In this document: positions 46,075 through 54,896 of the stretch, one piece after another
How the letters are laid out: each line of letters begins with the position of its first letter
Position numbering within the stretch: position 1 is the stretch's first letter
From: CAMDPA01 sp964574325
GTDB lineage: Bacteria > Pseudomonadota > Alphaproteobacteria > Rhizobiales > Hyphomicrobiaceae
DNA: 64,000 bases
Direction of reading: 5' to 3'
Assembly (NCBI GenBank): GCA_964574325.1
Contig: CAZNMY010000004.1
Span: 1-64,000 of the forward strand
The notes under the pieces: model-generated
Told to the model about the DNA's origin: nothing
The model's input: only the letters and a program-made list of their open reading frames with translations
Databases searched by the model: none
Translations under genes and position numbers: made by a program

Positions 46075-46863
46075 ATGACTTACGACGACATCATCTACGC
46101 CGAAACCGGCCCCGTCGCGCGCATCACCATCAACCGCGAGAAAGTCTACAACGCCTTCCGCGCACAGACCTGCGAGGAAATGATCCACGCCCTCCAGCGC
46201 GCAGGCTGGAACAAGGACATCGGCGTCATCGTGCTGACAGGCGCAGGCGACAAGGCCTTCTGCACCGGCGGCGATCAGTCCTCTCACAAGGAAGGCGGCT
46301 ACGGCGGACGTGGCGCGATCGGCTTGCCCGTAGAGGAAGTGCAGTCACTGATCCGTGACGTGCCCAAGCCCGTCATCGCACGCGTCAACGGCTTCGCGAT
46401 CGGTGGCGGCAACGTCCTCGTCACGGTCTGCGATTTGGCTATCGCTTCGGACAAGGCGGTTTTCGGCCAGGTCGGCCCCAAGGTCGGCAGCGTCGATCCG
46501 GGCTGGGGCACGGCCTACCTGTCGCGGATCGTCGGCGAGAAGAAGGCGCGCGAGATCTGGTACATGTGCCGCCGCTACACCGCCGAGCAGGCGCTCGCGA
46601 TGGGCCTCGTCAACACGGTCGTCCCGCACGACAAACTCGACGAAGAGGTGGAGTTGTGGTGCGCCGAGATCTGCTCGAAAAGCCCGACCGCGATCGCCCT
46701 CGCCAAACGCTCGTTCAACATGGACACGGAGAACATCCGCGCCATCGGCGCGTTCGGTTTCGAGGCGCTGGGGCTCTATTATCAGACCGACGAAGCGAAG
46801 GAAGGCGTGAACGCCTTCAAGGAGAAGCGTCAGCCGGACTTCCGCAAGCACGTCAAGCGCTGA
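46075..46863 (+). CDS. 2-ketocyclohexanecarboxyl-CoA hydrolase (BadI)-like
   Basis: A 262-residue crotonase-fold protein closely resembling BadI, which opens the ring of 2-ketocyclohexanecarboxyl-CoA to pimelyl-CoA. Shared segments: DKAFCTGGDQSSH, RDVPKPVIARVNGFAIGGGNVL, FGQVGPKVGSVDPGWGTAYL, VGEKKAREIWYMCRRY, SPTAIALAKRSFNMDT. DHNA synthase (MenB) is the other related family, but no menaquinone genes are near and the BadH-like neighbour favours ring hydrolysis. Start 46075 with GGAG upstream. Confidence 0.86.
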   Translation: MTYDDIIYAETGPVARITINREKVYNAFRAQTCEEMIHALQRAGWNKDIGVIVLTGAGDKAFCTGGDQSSHKEGGYGGRGAIGLPVEEVQSLIRDVPKPVIARVNGFAIGGGNVLVTVCDLAIASDKAVFGQVGPKVGSVDPGWGTAYLSRIVGEKKAREIWYMCRRYTAEQALAMGLVNTVVPHDKLDEEVELWCAEICSKSPTAIALAKRSFNMDTENIRAIGAFGFEALGLYYQTDEAKEGVNAFKEKRQPDFRKHVKR

Positions 46864-46938
46864 GCGAGCGACCATGGAATGCGACGAGGTCGGTGCCGGG
46901 ATGCGACGCCGGCCTCGCTGGATTCTGGTCGGCGAACG

Positions 46939-47676
46939 CTATGAGTTGAGCAGCTTGCTGTTGCGCAAGGCGGTGCCCAGCACTTGCTTCATCCGCGGGG
47001 GCAGGAAATTCAGTCGTTCGACTGTTTCGGCCATCTGCGGACCGACAGGCTCGGCGGAGCTGTTGTCGAGGATGGTGCCGATGACGTTGCAGCCGGCAGC
47101 CGTCAGATCGTTGACCGCCCTCGTGGCATCCGACACATCGGTGCGCCCGGTGCCGCAGACGACGATCACCGCGTCGGCGGCGCGTCCAACGGCGATCGGG
47201 TTCGGTGCCGTGCTGCCCGCGTCGAATATCGGCGCCAGATTGATGATGACGGTCTTGTAGGCGCCGAGGTCTTCCGTCAGCGCACGCCGGAAATGCTGCA
47301 GGTTGTTGAACAGCGGCCGGGTCTGCGCGGTCGGGCGGCAGACGACGAGGTCGTACCCGGCGGCATCGCGCTGGGTATGCATCGCGGCTAGCTTCACGCC
47401 GGGATTCCATCCCGGCTCGCCGTCCTCTGTAGCGTCGGCTGGATCGAGATCGATCAGCGCCGTCTTGATGTCGGCGGCGGCAAAACTGGCGCACAAGGCG
47501 CGCGACATCGGTCGGACCTCTTGCACGCTCGTCGGCGCAACGACGGCGACCACGCGAACGCCGAGCTTGCCGAGGTTGAGCATCAGGCTCTCGATGGGCG
47601 CGCGCTGCTCTTCGGCGGCACTGGCGGAGGGTTTTGAATGCACCACGTGGAGTGGCCCTCGATCGGTGGTTTGCAT
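46939..47676 (-). CDS. CpsD/MinD-like exopolysaccharide protein without Walker A
   Basis: A 245-residue protein with the fold pattern of the BY-kinase/MinD family (VRVVAVVAPTSVQEVRPMSRALCASFAAADIKTALIDLDPAD; shown in parts). The strand and Walker A' Asp (LIDLDP) are kept, but the P-loop GxxxGKS is replaced by TSVQEVRPMS and no C-terminal Tyr cluster is seen. It is therefore not expected to be an ATP-dependent tyrosine kinase. It starts 8 bases after the Wzz-type gene, the normal partner order of Wzz and kinase in polysaccharide export systems. Confidence 0.72.
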   Translation of the reverse strand: MQTTDRGPLHVVHSKPSASAAEEQRAPIESLMLNLGKLGVRVVAVVAPTSVQEVRPMSRALCASFAAADIKTALIDLDPADATEDGEPGWNPGVKLAAMHTQRDAAGYDLVVCRPTAQTRPLFNNLQHFRRALTEDLGAYKTVIINLAPIFDAGSTAPNPIAVGRAADAVIVVCGTGRTDVSDATRAVNDLTAAGCNVIGTILDNSSAEPVGPQMAETVERLNFLPPRMKQVLGTALRNSKLLNS

Positions 47677-47684
47677 GTGCTCTC

Positions 47685-49100
47685 TCACGAACGGACTTGT
47701 TTGATGTTCGAACCCGCAGGGCCCCCACCGCCCCCGATCGTGTGAAGGGGCGGTCGTGTCCTGCTCTTGGATCTTGCATCGTCGTCGTCGGGCGAGCTTT
47801 CGCTCGGCCACGTATCGAAGCGGGCGAGGACCGGTAGGTCCGTGACGGCCGCGAGCTGCTCTGCACTGCGCAGCGTCGGGTCGAGTTGCTCGACGAGGGT
47901 GGCAAGGCCGATGCTGAAGGCGAACGAAGCGCCTATTCCGATCAAGAGCAGTTTCAGCCGGGAGGTCGTCGGGCGCGTGGGATCCGACGGCGCATCGACG
48001 ACCTGAACTTGCGCCGGCGTGCGCAGAAGGTTGAGGGAGGCACTGCCGGTCGTACCGCGCAAACGCTCCATCAGTTGGCGATAGCGGTTCCTTGCATGGT
48101 CCGCTTCGTCATAGAGCTGCTTGCGCTGCTGCATGAGGCTCGCGAGATTTCGCGCCATGGCCTGCACGCTTTCGACCCGCTCCTGCTCGACTTTCAGTTC
48201 GTCGGCGAGTTCGGCGGTGTCCTTCTGCTGTGCGACGAGAGCCGACAGCTTTTCGATGGTGCCGGCGAGCGCCTTGGCCGCATCCGACTGAGCTTCGCCT
48301 TTCTGCGAAAAAGCCTCGAGTTGCGCGCGCCGATCCGAGATGATCTGCCCGAGCAGGACTTCGGTCGGTACGCCCCTGGGATCCTTCGCTCTGGCAATGG
48401 CAGGGCCGACGATGCCTTCGATCTCGCGTTGCAGCCTGGCGCGGTCGGAATCCAGCAGACGCTGCTTGGCAGCGATCCGATCCTCGGCGGAATTGCCGGC
48501 ATCGACGTGATCGCGAACCATCGCTTCGGTGAGTTTGGGCTCGCGTGCCTCGAGGTCTTTGATCCGGCGCTCGATGGCCTCGATTTCAGCCTGTCGCTGC
48601 CTGGCGACGAAAGTCACGGCGTCGTTGGCCGACTGTGTCGGCGTCAATAGTCCTTCGAAGAGGCTGGCGAGTACGGAGTTGAGCTGATCGCCCAGCCCGT
48701 CCTTTTCGGCGCCGTTCAGGGTCACCTGGACAAAATTGTCGCTGACCGGCTTGGTCCCGAGCCGTTTGCGCAAATCATCGATACGGTCTTTGATCGCGCC
48801 GGCACGCTTCTGCCCGTCGGACTCCCGGGACAGGACGTCGGCGAGAATGAAGTCGCTTTTCAGCAGGGCGTCGACGCCCTTCATCTTCGCCGCCATGTCC
48901 TGGGAATAGGCATAGCCGGTCTGTGAGCTGCCGAATCCCGGCGCTTCGGGGATCATGATCAGCGCCGTCGCCTGATATTGGCGCGGCATCATCCAGGCTG
49001 CGAGCGCGCTCATCGGCAGGAGGATCATCAGCGGCCACATGATGAGGTGCCGCCGCCGCCACGCCGCCTGCACGATGGCCTTGTAAAGAATCTTGTCCAT
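47685..49100 (-). CDS. Polysaccharide chain-length determinant (Wzz/PCP family)
   Basis: A 471-residue inner-membrane protein with a transmembrane helix near residues 20-37 (LIMWPLMILLPMSALAAWMM), a large coiled-coil-rich periplasmic domain (about 60-370) and a second helix around 385-405 (LLLIGIGASFAFSIGLATLV), the Wzz/GumC architecture. The C-terminal cytosolic tail is Pro/Ser/Gly rich and lacks a kinase domain; the kinase-like protein is separate. It controls chain length and helps export of exopolysaccharide. Confidence 0.85.
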   Translation of the reverse strand: MDKILYKAIVQAAWRRRHLIMWPLMILLPMSALAAWMMPRQYQATALIMIPEAPGFGSSQTGYAYSQDMAAKMKGVDALLKSDFILADVLSRESDGQKRAGAIKDRIDDLRKRLGTKPVSDNFVQVTLNGAEKDGLGDQLNSVLASLFEGLLTPTQSANDAVTFVARQRQAEIEAIERRIKDLEAREPKLTEAMVRDHVDAGNSAEDRIAAKQRLLDSDRARLQREIEGIVGPAIARAKDPRGVPTEVLLGQIISDRRAQLEAFSQKGEAQSDAAKALAGTIEKLSALVAQQKDTAELADELKVEQERVESVQAMARNLASLMQQRKQLYDEADHARNRYRQLMERLRGTTGSASLNLLRTPAQVQVVDAPSDPTRPTTSRLKLLLIGIGASFAFSIGLATLVEQLDPTLRSAEQLAAVTDLPVLARFDTWPSESSPDDDDARSKSRTRPPLHTIGGGGGPAGSNIKQVRS

Positions 49101-49151
49101 TACTCGCTACCCACTGAGCCGCCATTCGAACTGGCGGGCCTCTTGTCGAAC

Positions 49152-52100
49152 TTATCTATCCAGCTTTTCTGCGAGCGCGACGATCGCGGTGCGCATGTCC
49201 GCGATATCCTTGTCGGTCAGGCGGATGGCCGCAGACCAGTTGGTTCCCAGCCGTGTACGCAGCTTCTGTGCCAGTTGCTTTGCTTCTGGTTCGGTTCGAG
49301 ATTGCAGCCAGAGCAGCCACCTCTGATCCACGGCGCCGTCGGCGAGACGAAGCAGGTCGCGATGAATGTCGGTCATCGCCGGGCACACGGTCTCCGAAGG
49401 ATAGATGACCTGCACGTCCACTTCCCTTCCGTCCAATGGATCGTAGGGATCCGCTGTAGGCATCCGAGCATGCCATTGCACGTAACGCTCCGCACTTGAG
49501 TAGGTCAGCCAGAGACCGGCCGTCAATCGCGGCTCGAATGTATTGTAAATCCACACGGATTTCCCTGTCTTTGCGACCCGGTCGAGGGTTGCGAAATCGA
49601 GGCCGAATCCACTGTTGACCATGGCTACGTCGAACAGTCCGAGAATTGCCGCGTCCCCTGGGTTGTTGAGATGACCGGCGAGTTTGAAATCCGGCGAAGC
49701 CTTGCGGAGCGCAGCAATCCATGGCTGCAGACCCTTGGTGAACTGCTCGGGATTGCTGGGCTCGTCCGCGGCAGTGAACACCGGCGGTTGCAATCCCGCC
49801 TTCTTGAGACTTTCGATCGCCGCAGCACCGATGCGCGCCGCGCGCTCTTCCCCGAATGCGTATCTGAGGTCCTTGAGCGGATCGTAGAGCAGCCAGCCGG
49901 GCGCCACGCCCGCAGCTTTCGCCGCCCGGGTCTCTGCGATGAAGGTGTCCATGCCGTCGCGCAGCGGTGCCGAGATCGGCGGCGCCGTTCCATTCAGCCC
50001 GAGCTTGGAGAACAGATCCAGATCGCACTTGGCTTGCCTTTCCCGATCGAGGCGCGTCGCGCCGCGCCACGACAGGTGCGCTGGATAAGCGAGGTAGAAG
50101 CCGACGGGCTTTTTCAGCGCAGGCAGCTTCGTCCGTAGCACTTCGATTTCGATCGGAACCTCTTCCGGCGCCTGCTCAGCGCCGATCCGGACATGACCGT
50201 TGTAGAGACCAGCCGGAGTGTTTTCGGGCACTTCCACCCAGAGCTCGTATCTGCGGCTGGCGGCCCCGTCGGCACCCGCCGGCCTGATGTCGAGCCGGGT
50301 GACGTCTGCCATCAATTGCTCGTCCCACAAGGTATGGAGGGAAGAGGTCATGTCTCGCTGTGTCAGCTTCCAGAGCCCCGCCCAGATCCGCGTCGGCAGG
50401 CCCTGCCCGCCCCCGGCGCGCCGGGGTGGCACGACCGTGACGACCGGCTTGGAGATGCGTTGCGCTGCCGATGCCTCGAGCAGCAGCCGGGCGCCTGTTC
50501 CCGGCGCGATCTTTGCCTTCAGCGCGTCGTGCCGAGGTGGATTGGTCGATCCGGCGCCGGCCCGTCCCAGATGAACCCGCGCGCTATGGGTGATGCCCGA
50601 CAACGGCCAGGGCCCCCGAATTTCTTTCGCAGGCACGGTGCGCCAGTTCGAGCGATAGTAAGCCGCTCGCTCGTTTTCGACCTGCTCGAATGCCTTGCGC
50701 GAGTGGGCCTTCTCGATCAGCACCGCAGAGATGAAGCGCTCTTCGACCGTTGTTCCTTCGATTTCGATCACGACGCCTTCATGGCCCACGTCGATTTCGA
50801 CCGTTCGCGCATCGCCGCGCAACGCACCGTAGGCGGTCCACGTGTCGCTTGTTGCATCGTGTTCCTGCCATCTACCCCTGAGGTATCGGCGCGCCAGCCA
50901 CTCGGCCGGCGACGACTTGTCCGCCAGCACCGTCACGCCATTGGCGCGGATCGTCCGGTTGAGGAATTGCGGCAACGTCTCCCAGTCGCCGGGGTCCTCG
51001 CTCCAGATCGTGATGCGGGCCTTGCCCGGTGGCGCGGCTAATCTGACGCGGCTGAGCCCGCGCAACCCGTTCGCAACCAGCGGATCGGGCCTCAACCGCC
51101 TCACCGCCGAAACCGCAGGACCAGTAAGGCGCGGATCGCCCGGTGAGATCCGCTCGAAACCGTTGGGTAGCGTGGCCTCTTTCGCTCCGAGGGCATATCC
51201 GATTGCGCCGTCAGCCAACCTCTGAACGTCGACGAGATCGAGCCGGGTGACGACGACATTCCGGTTGTCGGGGTATGCCCCGAAAATGATCCGCCGGATG
51301 TTGCCGGAGTCGATCGTGCGGCCGTTTGGAGTACGCAGTCCGTCGATCCCGATCTGGAATCGAAACGGTCCAGGCGGCAATGTCCGCTCGATACCGACAC
51401 GGCTCGGATAATCCTTCGACTGAAGGTCGTCGATCCTCGACAGGACTCCGATGGACTCATTGCCCTCGATGGTGCCTTCGACGACCAACTGACGACCGGA
51501 CGCGTCGACCGGGTGGGTGGGCTCGAAGCGCATCGTGCCGCGACCTGTCGGGAGCGACTTGGGTGCTTGAATTCCGGGCTTCGCACCGGCCGGCGCCGGT
51601 GCCGCGGAACCTGCAGATGCGCCGCCAGCCCCCGCGGTTCGGAAGGTCGTTATGTCGGCAGTGCCTCCCGAGCCGACGAACAGGACGAACTGGCGGATGG
51701 TTCCCAGATTGAGCGCCCGCCCGTTGGGAGCCTTGATGTCGCTGGCGGGGACGAGCCACTTGAACGGCCCCGGGGGAAACGTCTTGTCGCCGTTGAAGCG
51801 GTCGGCGAACGCAGCACCCCATTTGTCGTCGATGCGCAGCACGATGTTGGTGTCGCCGCCGCGCACTGTGCCGGTGATCTCGATCACGTCGCCCGGCGCG
51901 AGCTTGGCCGGCGGTTCCGGCATGTGCGTGATCGGCAGCGCCCCGCGCCCGAGGTCGAGCGAGACGGATGGCGATGATGCACCAGCCGGCGCCGGTGCCG
52001 CGGAACCTGCAGATGCGCCGCCAGCCCCCGCGGTTCGGAAGGTCGTTATGTCGGCAGTGCCTCCCGAGCCGACGAACAGGACGAACTGGCGGATGGTTCC

Positions 52101-52424
52101 CAGATTGAGCGCCCGCCCGTTGGGAGCCTTGATGTCGCTGGCGGGGACGAGCCACTTGAACGGCCCCGGGGGAAACGTCTTGTCGCCGTTGAAGCGGTCG
52201 GCGAACGCAGCACCCCATTTGTCGTCGATGCGCAGCACGATGTTGGTGTCGCCGCCGCGCACTGTGCCGGTGATCTCGATCACGTCGCCCGGCGCGAGCT
52301 TGGCCGGCGGTTCCGGCATGTGCGTGATCGGCAGCGCCCCGCGCCCGAGATCGAGGGCTTGCGCCACATGAGCCAGCATCATGAGAGCGAGGCAGAACGC
52401 GAACCGCTGAATGAAAAACTTCAC
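49152..52424 (-). CDS. Secreted GH-like (DUF4091) protein with tandem-duplicated beta domain
   Basis: A protein of about 1090 residues. A signal peptide (KFFIQRFAFCLALMMLAHVA) is followed by two nearly identical 132-residue units (about residues 23-154 and 155-286) that look like beta-sandwich, perhaps carbohydrate-binding, domains; a third diverged copy (VEGTIEGNESIG..., FPPGPF-like LPPGPFRFQ) follows around 300-410. The C-terminal half resembles DUF4091/glycoside-hydrolase TIM barrels, with TAADEPSNPEQF carrying the putative acid Glu. It probably trims or binds the polymer of the surrounding EPS genes. I prefer the GTG at 52424 (CGGAG upstream) over 52433. Confidence 0.78.
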   Translation of the reverse strand: MKFFIQRFAFCLALMMLAHVAQALDLGRGALPITHMPEPPAKLAPGDVIEITGTVRGGDTNIVLRIDDKWGAAFADRFNGDKTFPPGPFKWLVPASDIKAPNGRALNLGTIRQFVLFVGSGGTADITTFRTAGAGGASAGSAAPAPAGASSPSVSLDLGRGALPITHMPEPPAKLAPGDVIEITGTVRGGDTNIVLRIDDKWGAAFADRFNGDKTFPPGPFKWLVPASDIKAPNGRALNLGTIRQFVLFVGSGGTADITTFRTAGAGGASAGSAAPAPAGAKPGIQAPKSLPTGRGTMRFEPTHPVDASGRQLVVEGTIEGNESIGVLSRIDDLQSKDYPSRVGIERTLPPGPFRFQIGIDGLRTPNGRTIDSGNIRRIIFGAYPDNRNVVVTRLDLVDVQRLADGAIGYALGAKEATLPNGFERISPGDPRLTGPAVSAVRRLRPDPLVANGLRGLSRVRLAAPPGKARITIWSEDPGDWETLPQFLNRTIRANGVTVLADKSSPAEWLARRYLRGRWQEHDATSDTWTAYGALRGDARTVEIDVGHEGVVIEIEGTTVEERFISAVLIEKAHSRKAFEQVENERAAYYRSNWRTVPAKEIRGPWPLSGITHSARVHLGRAGAGSTNPPRHDALKAKIAPGTGARLLLEASAAQRISKPVVTVVPPRRAGGGQGLPTRIWAGLWKLTQRDMTSSLHTLWDEQLMADVTRLDIRPAGADGAASRRYELWVEVPENTPAGLYNGHVRIGAEQAPEEVPIEIEVLRTKLPALKKPVGFYLAYPAHLSWRGATRLDRERQAKCDLDLFSKLGLNGTAPPISAPLRDGMDTFIAETRAAKAAGVAPGWLLYDPLKDLRYAFGEERAARIGAAAIESLKKAGLQPPVFTAADEPSNPEQFTKGLQPWIAALRKASPDFKLAGHLNNPGDAAILGLFDVAMVNSGFGLDFATLDRVAKTGKSVWIYNTFEPRLTAGLWLTYSSAERYVQWHARMPTADPYDPLDGREVDVQVIYPSETVCPAMTDIHRDLLRLADGAVDQRWLLWLQSRTEPEAKQLAQKLRTRLGTNWSAAIRLTDKDIADMRTAIVALAEKLDR
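51589..52349. repeat. Intragenic tandem duplication, 396-bp period
   Basis: 51589-51953 and 51985-52349 are identical over 365 bases by direct comparison, with mismatches only at the flanks (for example 51588/51984 and 51954/52350). The period of 396 keeps the frame. Identity at silent positions shows a very recent duplication or ongoing gene conversion. Confidence 0.95.
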
Positions 52425-52718
52425 AATCTGCACTCCGAAGTAGCCGTTTTCCGGTGCGTTTCGAGCAGCGGCAACAGGCGAGACGGGACCGGATCCGCGG
52501 TGGCCGAGCGGTAGGCGCTCGGTCTGCAGTCCGGGCTGCCAGCCGACGTCGACCCGACGAAGCGCGTCAGACCGACCTCGATCCGTTCCTGTGGCGATGA
52601 TGTAGCTCGCATCGATGCGCCTTCAACCAACGTAGGCGGAGTAAGTCAAATACCGTCTGGCGGAAGATCGAGACCGTATGCGCTGCCCGTCCGATGTGGC
52701 TGCGGACGCTTCGAGGTA

Positions 52719-54389
52719 TCAGCGGGCAACTACCGCCATACCGGGTTGCTTAGCGGATCGACCGCGGGCTTCCCCTGCGGCCTGTGTTGATTTGGATGTT
52801 ACGTACCGGACGAGCGCTGCGGCCAGGGCGAGTTCGATGTAGATGGGCCACTGGATATGCTGCGTGAGGAACGTGGACGCAGCGGTAAAGCCGGCAAGTG
52901 CCGACAGCAGTCCGATTCGTATCGGCTCGAGGTCTCTCAATTCGGGTGTCGATCCGATCGACACGCCGATTCCATGAACGCCTTTGAAAGTGCGATAGAG
53001 CATTGTTACGAAGATAACCAATGCGATAGGTCCGCCCTCGGCCAGCATCGCGAACCACGTGCTGTGCACAGCCTTGCTGATGCCGGCCCAGACCGGCGTG
53101 TAGGCGTAGAAGTGGGAAACGAAGTTGTTCATCCCGATCCCCGTGATCGGGTGTGCAACCGCCATCTTGGTGGCTGCTTCCCACGCGATGAGACGCCCCT
53201 CGGCCGACTCGTCGATTCCCGATTGGGCATACTCCGCGGCACCGCCCGATTTCCGGTCGGAGAGCGCCATGGCGAACACCAGTGCGAACGCCATTCCCGA
53301 CAACAGCACGATGATGATCGAGCGCGATTTGACGAGGTTCAGCAACGTCACTCCGAAGACGGCGAGCATGCCGATCGCGCCGCCCCGGCTTTGCGTGTAG
53401 ATGATGCCCAGAGAAACGCAGGGGAGTGCGACGAGGCAAAGTAATCGCGTCGTCTTCGGCAATCCCGCCTTGAGCGCACCTGCGACGGCGAAGCCGAGGG
53501 GAAACAGCAAGACCAGCGCAAGGTCGTTCGGATCTGCCAGAGCCGTCTTTTGAATCAAAGTGGCGCCGGGCAGTACGTCGGCAGCATAGAGTCGTCCGAT
53601 CGAGACGCGAGTGCCCTCGACGAGACTGTAGCCGTTCATGCCGTTGTAGATCGCCATTGCTGCAATCAGAAGTCCCGCACCGACGATGATCGCAGTAGCC
53701 AGCTCGAACAGTTTCTGCGTGCGCAACAGCCACGCCAGCGCAAGTGTGGTCGCGCCGATTTTCCAGAAGGTGGACAGCCAGTAGTCCTGCGCGATGCCGA
53801 GTTCACGTGCAAACGGCACACCGAGCGTCAGAACGATGAACAATGCAGCGAAAGCGCGCATTTCGCTTCCCCACTTGCCGTCGATCTCCTCGAGCCATCG
53901 AAACCACGAATAAAAAGCAACGCTGGCGGACATGGCCATTGCGAGGCCTGCGAAGCGCTGCACAGGGGTCGAGCCAGCGGAAGTATCGACGATCGACTGT
54001 GCGATCCCGAAGGTCAGAAGCGTTGAAAGCAGTGCGAGGCCCTGCCAATCCGAAGGCTTTCTCAATGCGACGCTTCTATTGAAGGCAATGTAGGCGAACG
54101 CAACGGTTCCGCCGCCGCCCAGGAGCAGTGGCAAGCTGAAGTCCTCGAGGAACGGATAGGCTTCGTGCACCCGGAAGTACGAGAACCAGATGAAGAAGAG
54201 AAGATAAACTGCAGCGAACCTCATCAGCATCGGAAGAAATGGGATGAGACCGATCGCGAACAGCAGTGCCGGGTTCGAATACAGGAACGGCAGGGCGGCG
54301 AGAGAAAGCACCGCGGCCAGAACGATCTGTGGCGTGGCTTGTGAGCGCCCGCCGCTGGCGCCCGATGACATCGTCGAATTTACCGCCAT
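52719..54389 (-). CDS. O-antigen ligase / Wzy-like polymerase
   Basis: A membrane protein of about 556 residues with 12 or more transmembrane helices and a large loop in the C-terminal half containing the Wzy_C type region (IIYTQSRGGAIGML, then RLIAWEAATKMAVAHPITGIGMNNF). Such proteins polymerise or ligate polysaccharide units at the periplasmic face. I take the ATG at 54389 (MAVNSTMSSGAS); the frame stays open to 54503 but that part encodes LAPGLALGLAPG repeats from a 12-bp tandem repeat and is doubtful. Confidence 0.83.
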   Translation of the reverse strand: MAVNSTMSSGASGGRSQATPQIVLAAVLSLAALPFLYSNPALLFAIGLIPFLPMLMRFAAVYLLFFIWFSYFRVHEAYPFLEDFSLPLLLGGGGTVAFAYIAFNRSVALRKPSDWQGLALLSTLLTFGIAQSIVDTSAGSTPVQRFAGLAMAMSASVAFYSWFRWLEEIDGKWGSEMRAFAALFIVLTLGVPFARELGIAQDYWLSTFWKIGATTLALAWLLRTQKLFELATAIIVGAGLLIAAMAIYNGMNGYSLVEGTRVSIGRLYAADVLPGATLIQKTALADPNDLALVLLFPLGFAVAGALKAGLPKTTRLLCLVALPCVSLGIIYTQSRGGAIGMLAVFGVTLLNLVKSRSIIIVLLSGMAFALVFAMALSDRKSGGAAEYAQSGIDESAEGRLIAWEAATKMAVAHPITGIGMNNFVSHFYAYTPVWAGISKAVHSTWFAMLAEGGPIALVIFVTMLYRTFKGVHGIGVSIGSTPELRDLEPIRIGLLSALAGFTAASTFLTQHIQWPIYIELALAAALVRYVTSKSTQAAGEARGRSAKQPGMAVVAR

Positions 54390-54896
54390 ACTGATTACTA
54401 TCCATCGAGCTGCGCTGATAGCCGGGGCCAGTCCAGGTGCCAGTCCAAGTGCCAGTCCAGGTGCCAGCATAGTTGCAGGCTTCGGGGGTGGTGCAGTTGG
54501 CAACGAAAGCTACCGTCGGGCGTGCTCCCTCAAGTCGGCTTCCGGAATTTCCAAATCCACCGTCGACGAGACATACTCGAGGCGCTGTCATGCCGCTGGT
54601 GTCGCACCGCGACCGATCGCGGACGCAGAGTTCTGCGACGTCCGCAACACTAGTGCACCATGAGCTTGGAAGGCACTCCAGTTCGAGTAGACGGTTAAAT
54701 CGAGCAGTGGGCGTCATTTCGTACCCGGCACCGGCGCGCACCTTCGGGCGACTGGAAATGCAACCATTGGGCCAGATCGGCTGTCGGGTGACCCTCGACG
54801 CAGAACTCCCGGCAGCCGCACGATGACGATTGCCGGGAGTGGTTGCATTCGAGAAGATGGGAGGCCGCGGTGAGGCTGTGCCTCGCCGCCGCTGGA
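54390..54896. other. Gap between EPS ligase and export genes
   Basis: 507 bases with no convincing gene. It holds 3.3 copies of a 12-bp tandem repeat (54428-54467) and a perfect 10-bp inverted repeat, ACTCCCGGCA at 54805-54814 with TGCCGGGAGT at 54831-54840, which may terminate the export gene transcript on the minus strand. Short ORFs here lack ribosome sites and recognisable sequence. Confidence 0.5.
54428..54467. repeat. 12-bp tandem repeat, 3.3 copies
   Basis: Units CCAGTCCAGGTG, CCAGTCCAAGTG, CCAGTCCAGGTG and a partial fourth. A multiple of three, it can change length without frameshift if it is within the N-terminal coding part of the ligase gene. Confidence 0.85.

Noticed and set aside
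52495..52570. tRNA-like stretch (GTGGCCGAGCGGTAGGCGC followed by CTGCAG)
   Set aside because: The D-arm resembles a tRNA and GCA sits in anticodon position, but the anticodon stem has mismatches, no matching acceptor stem is found downstream and the T-arm lacks GGTTCGA. At most a decayed fragment.
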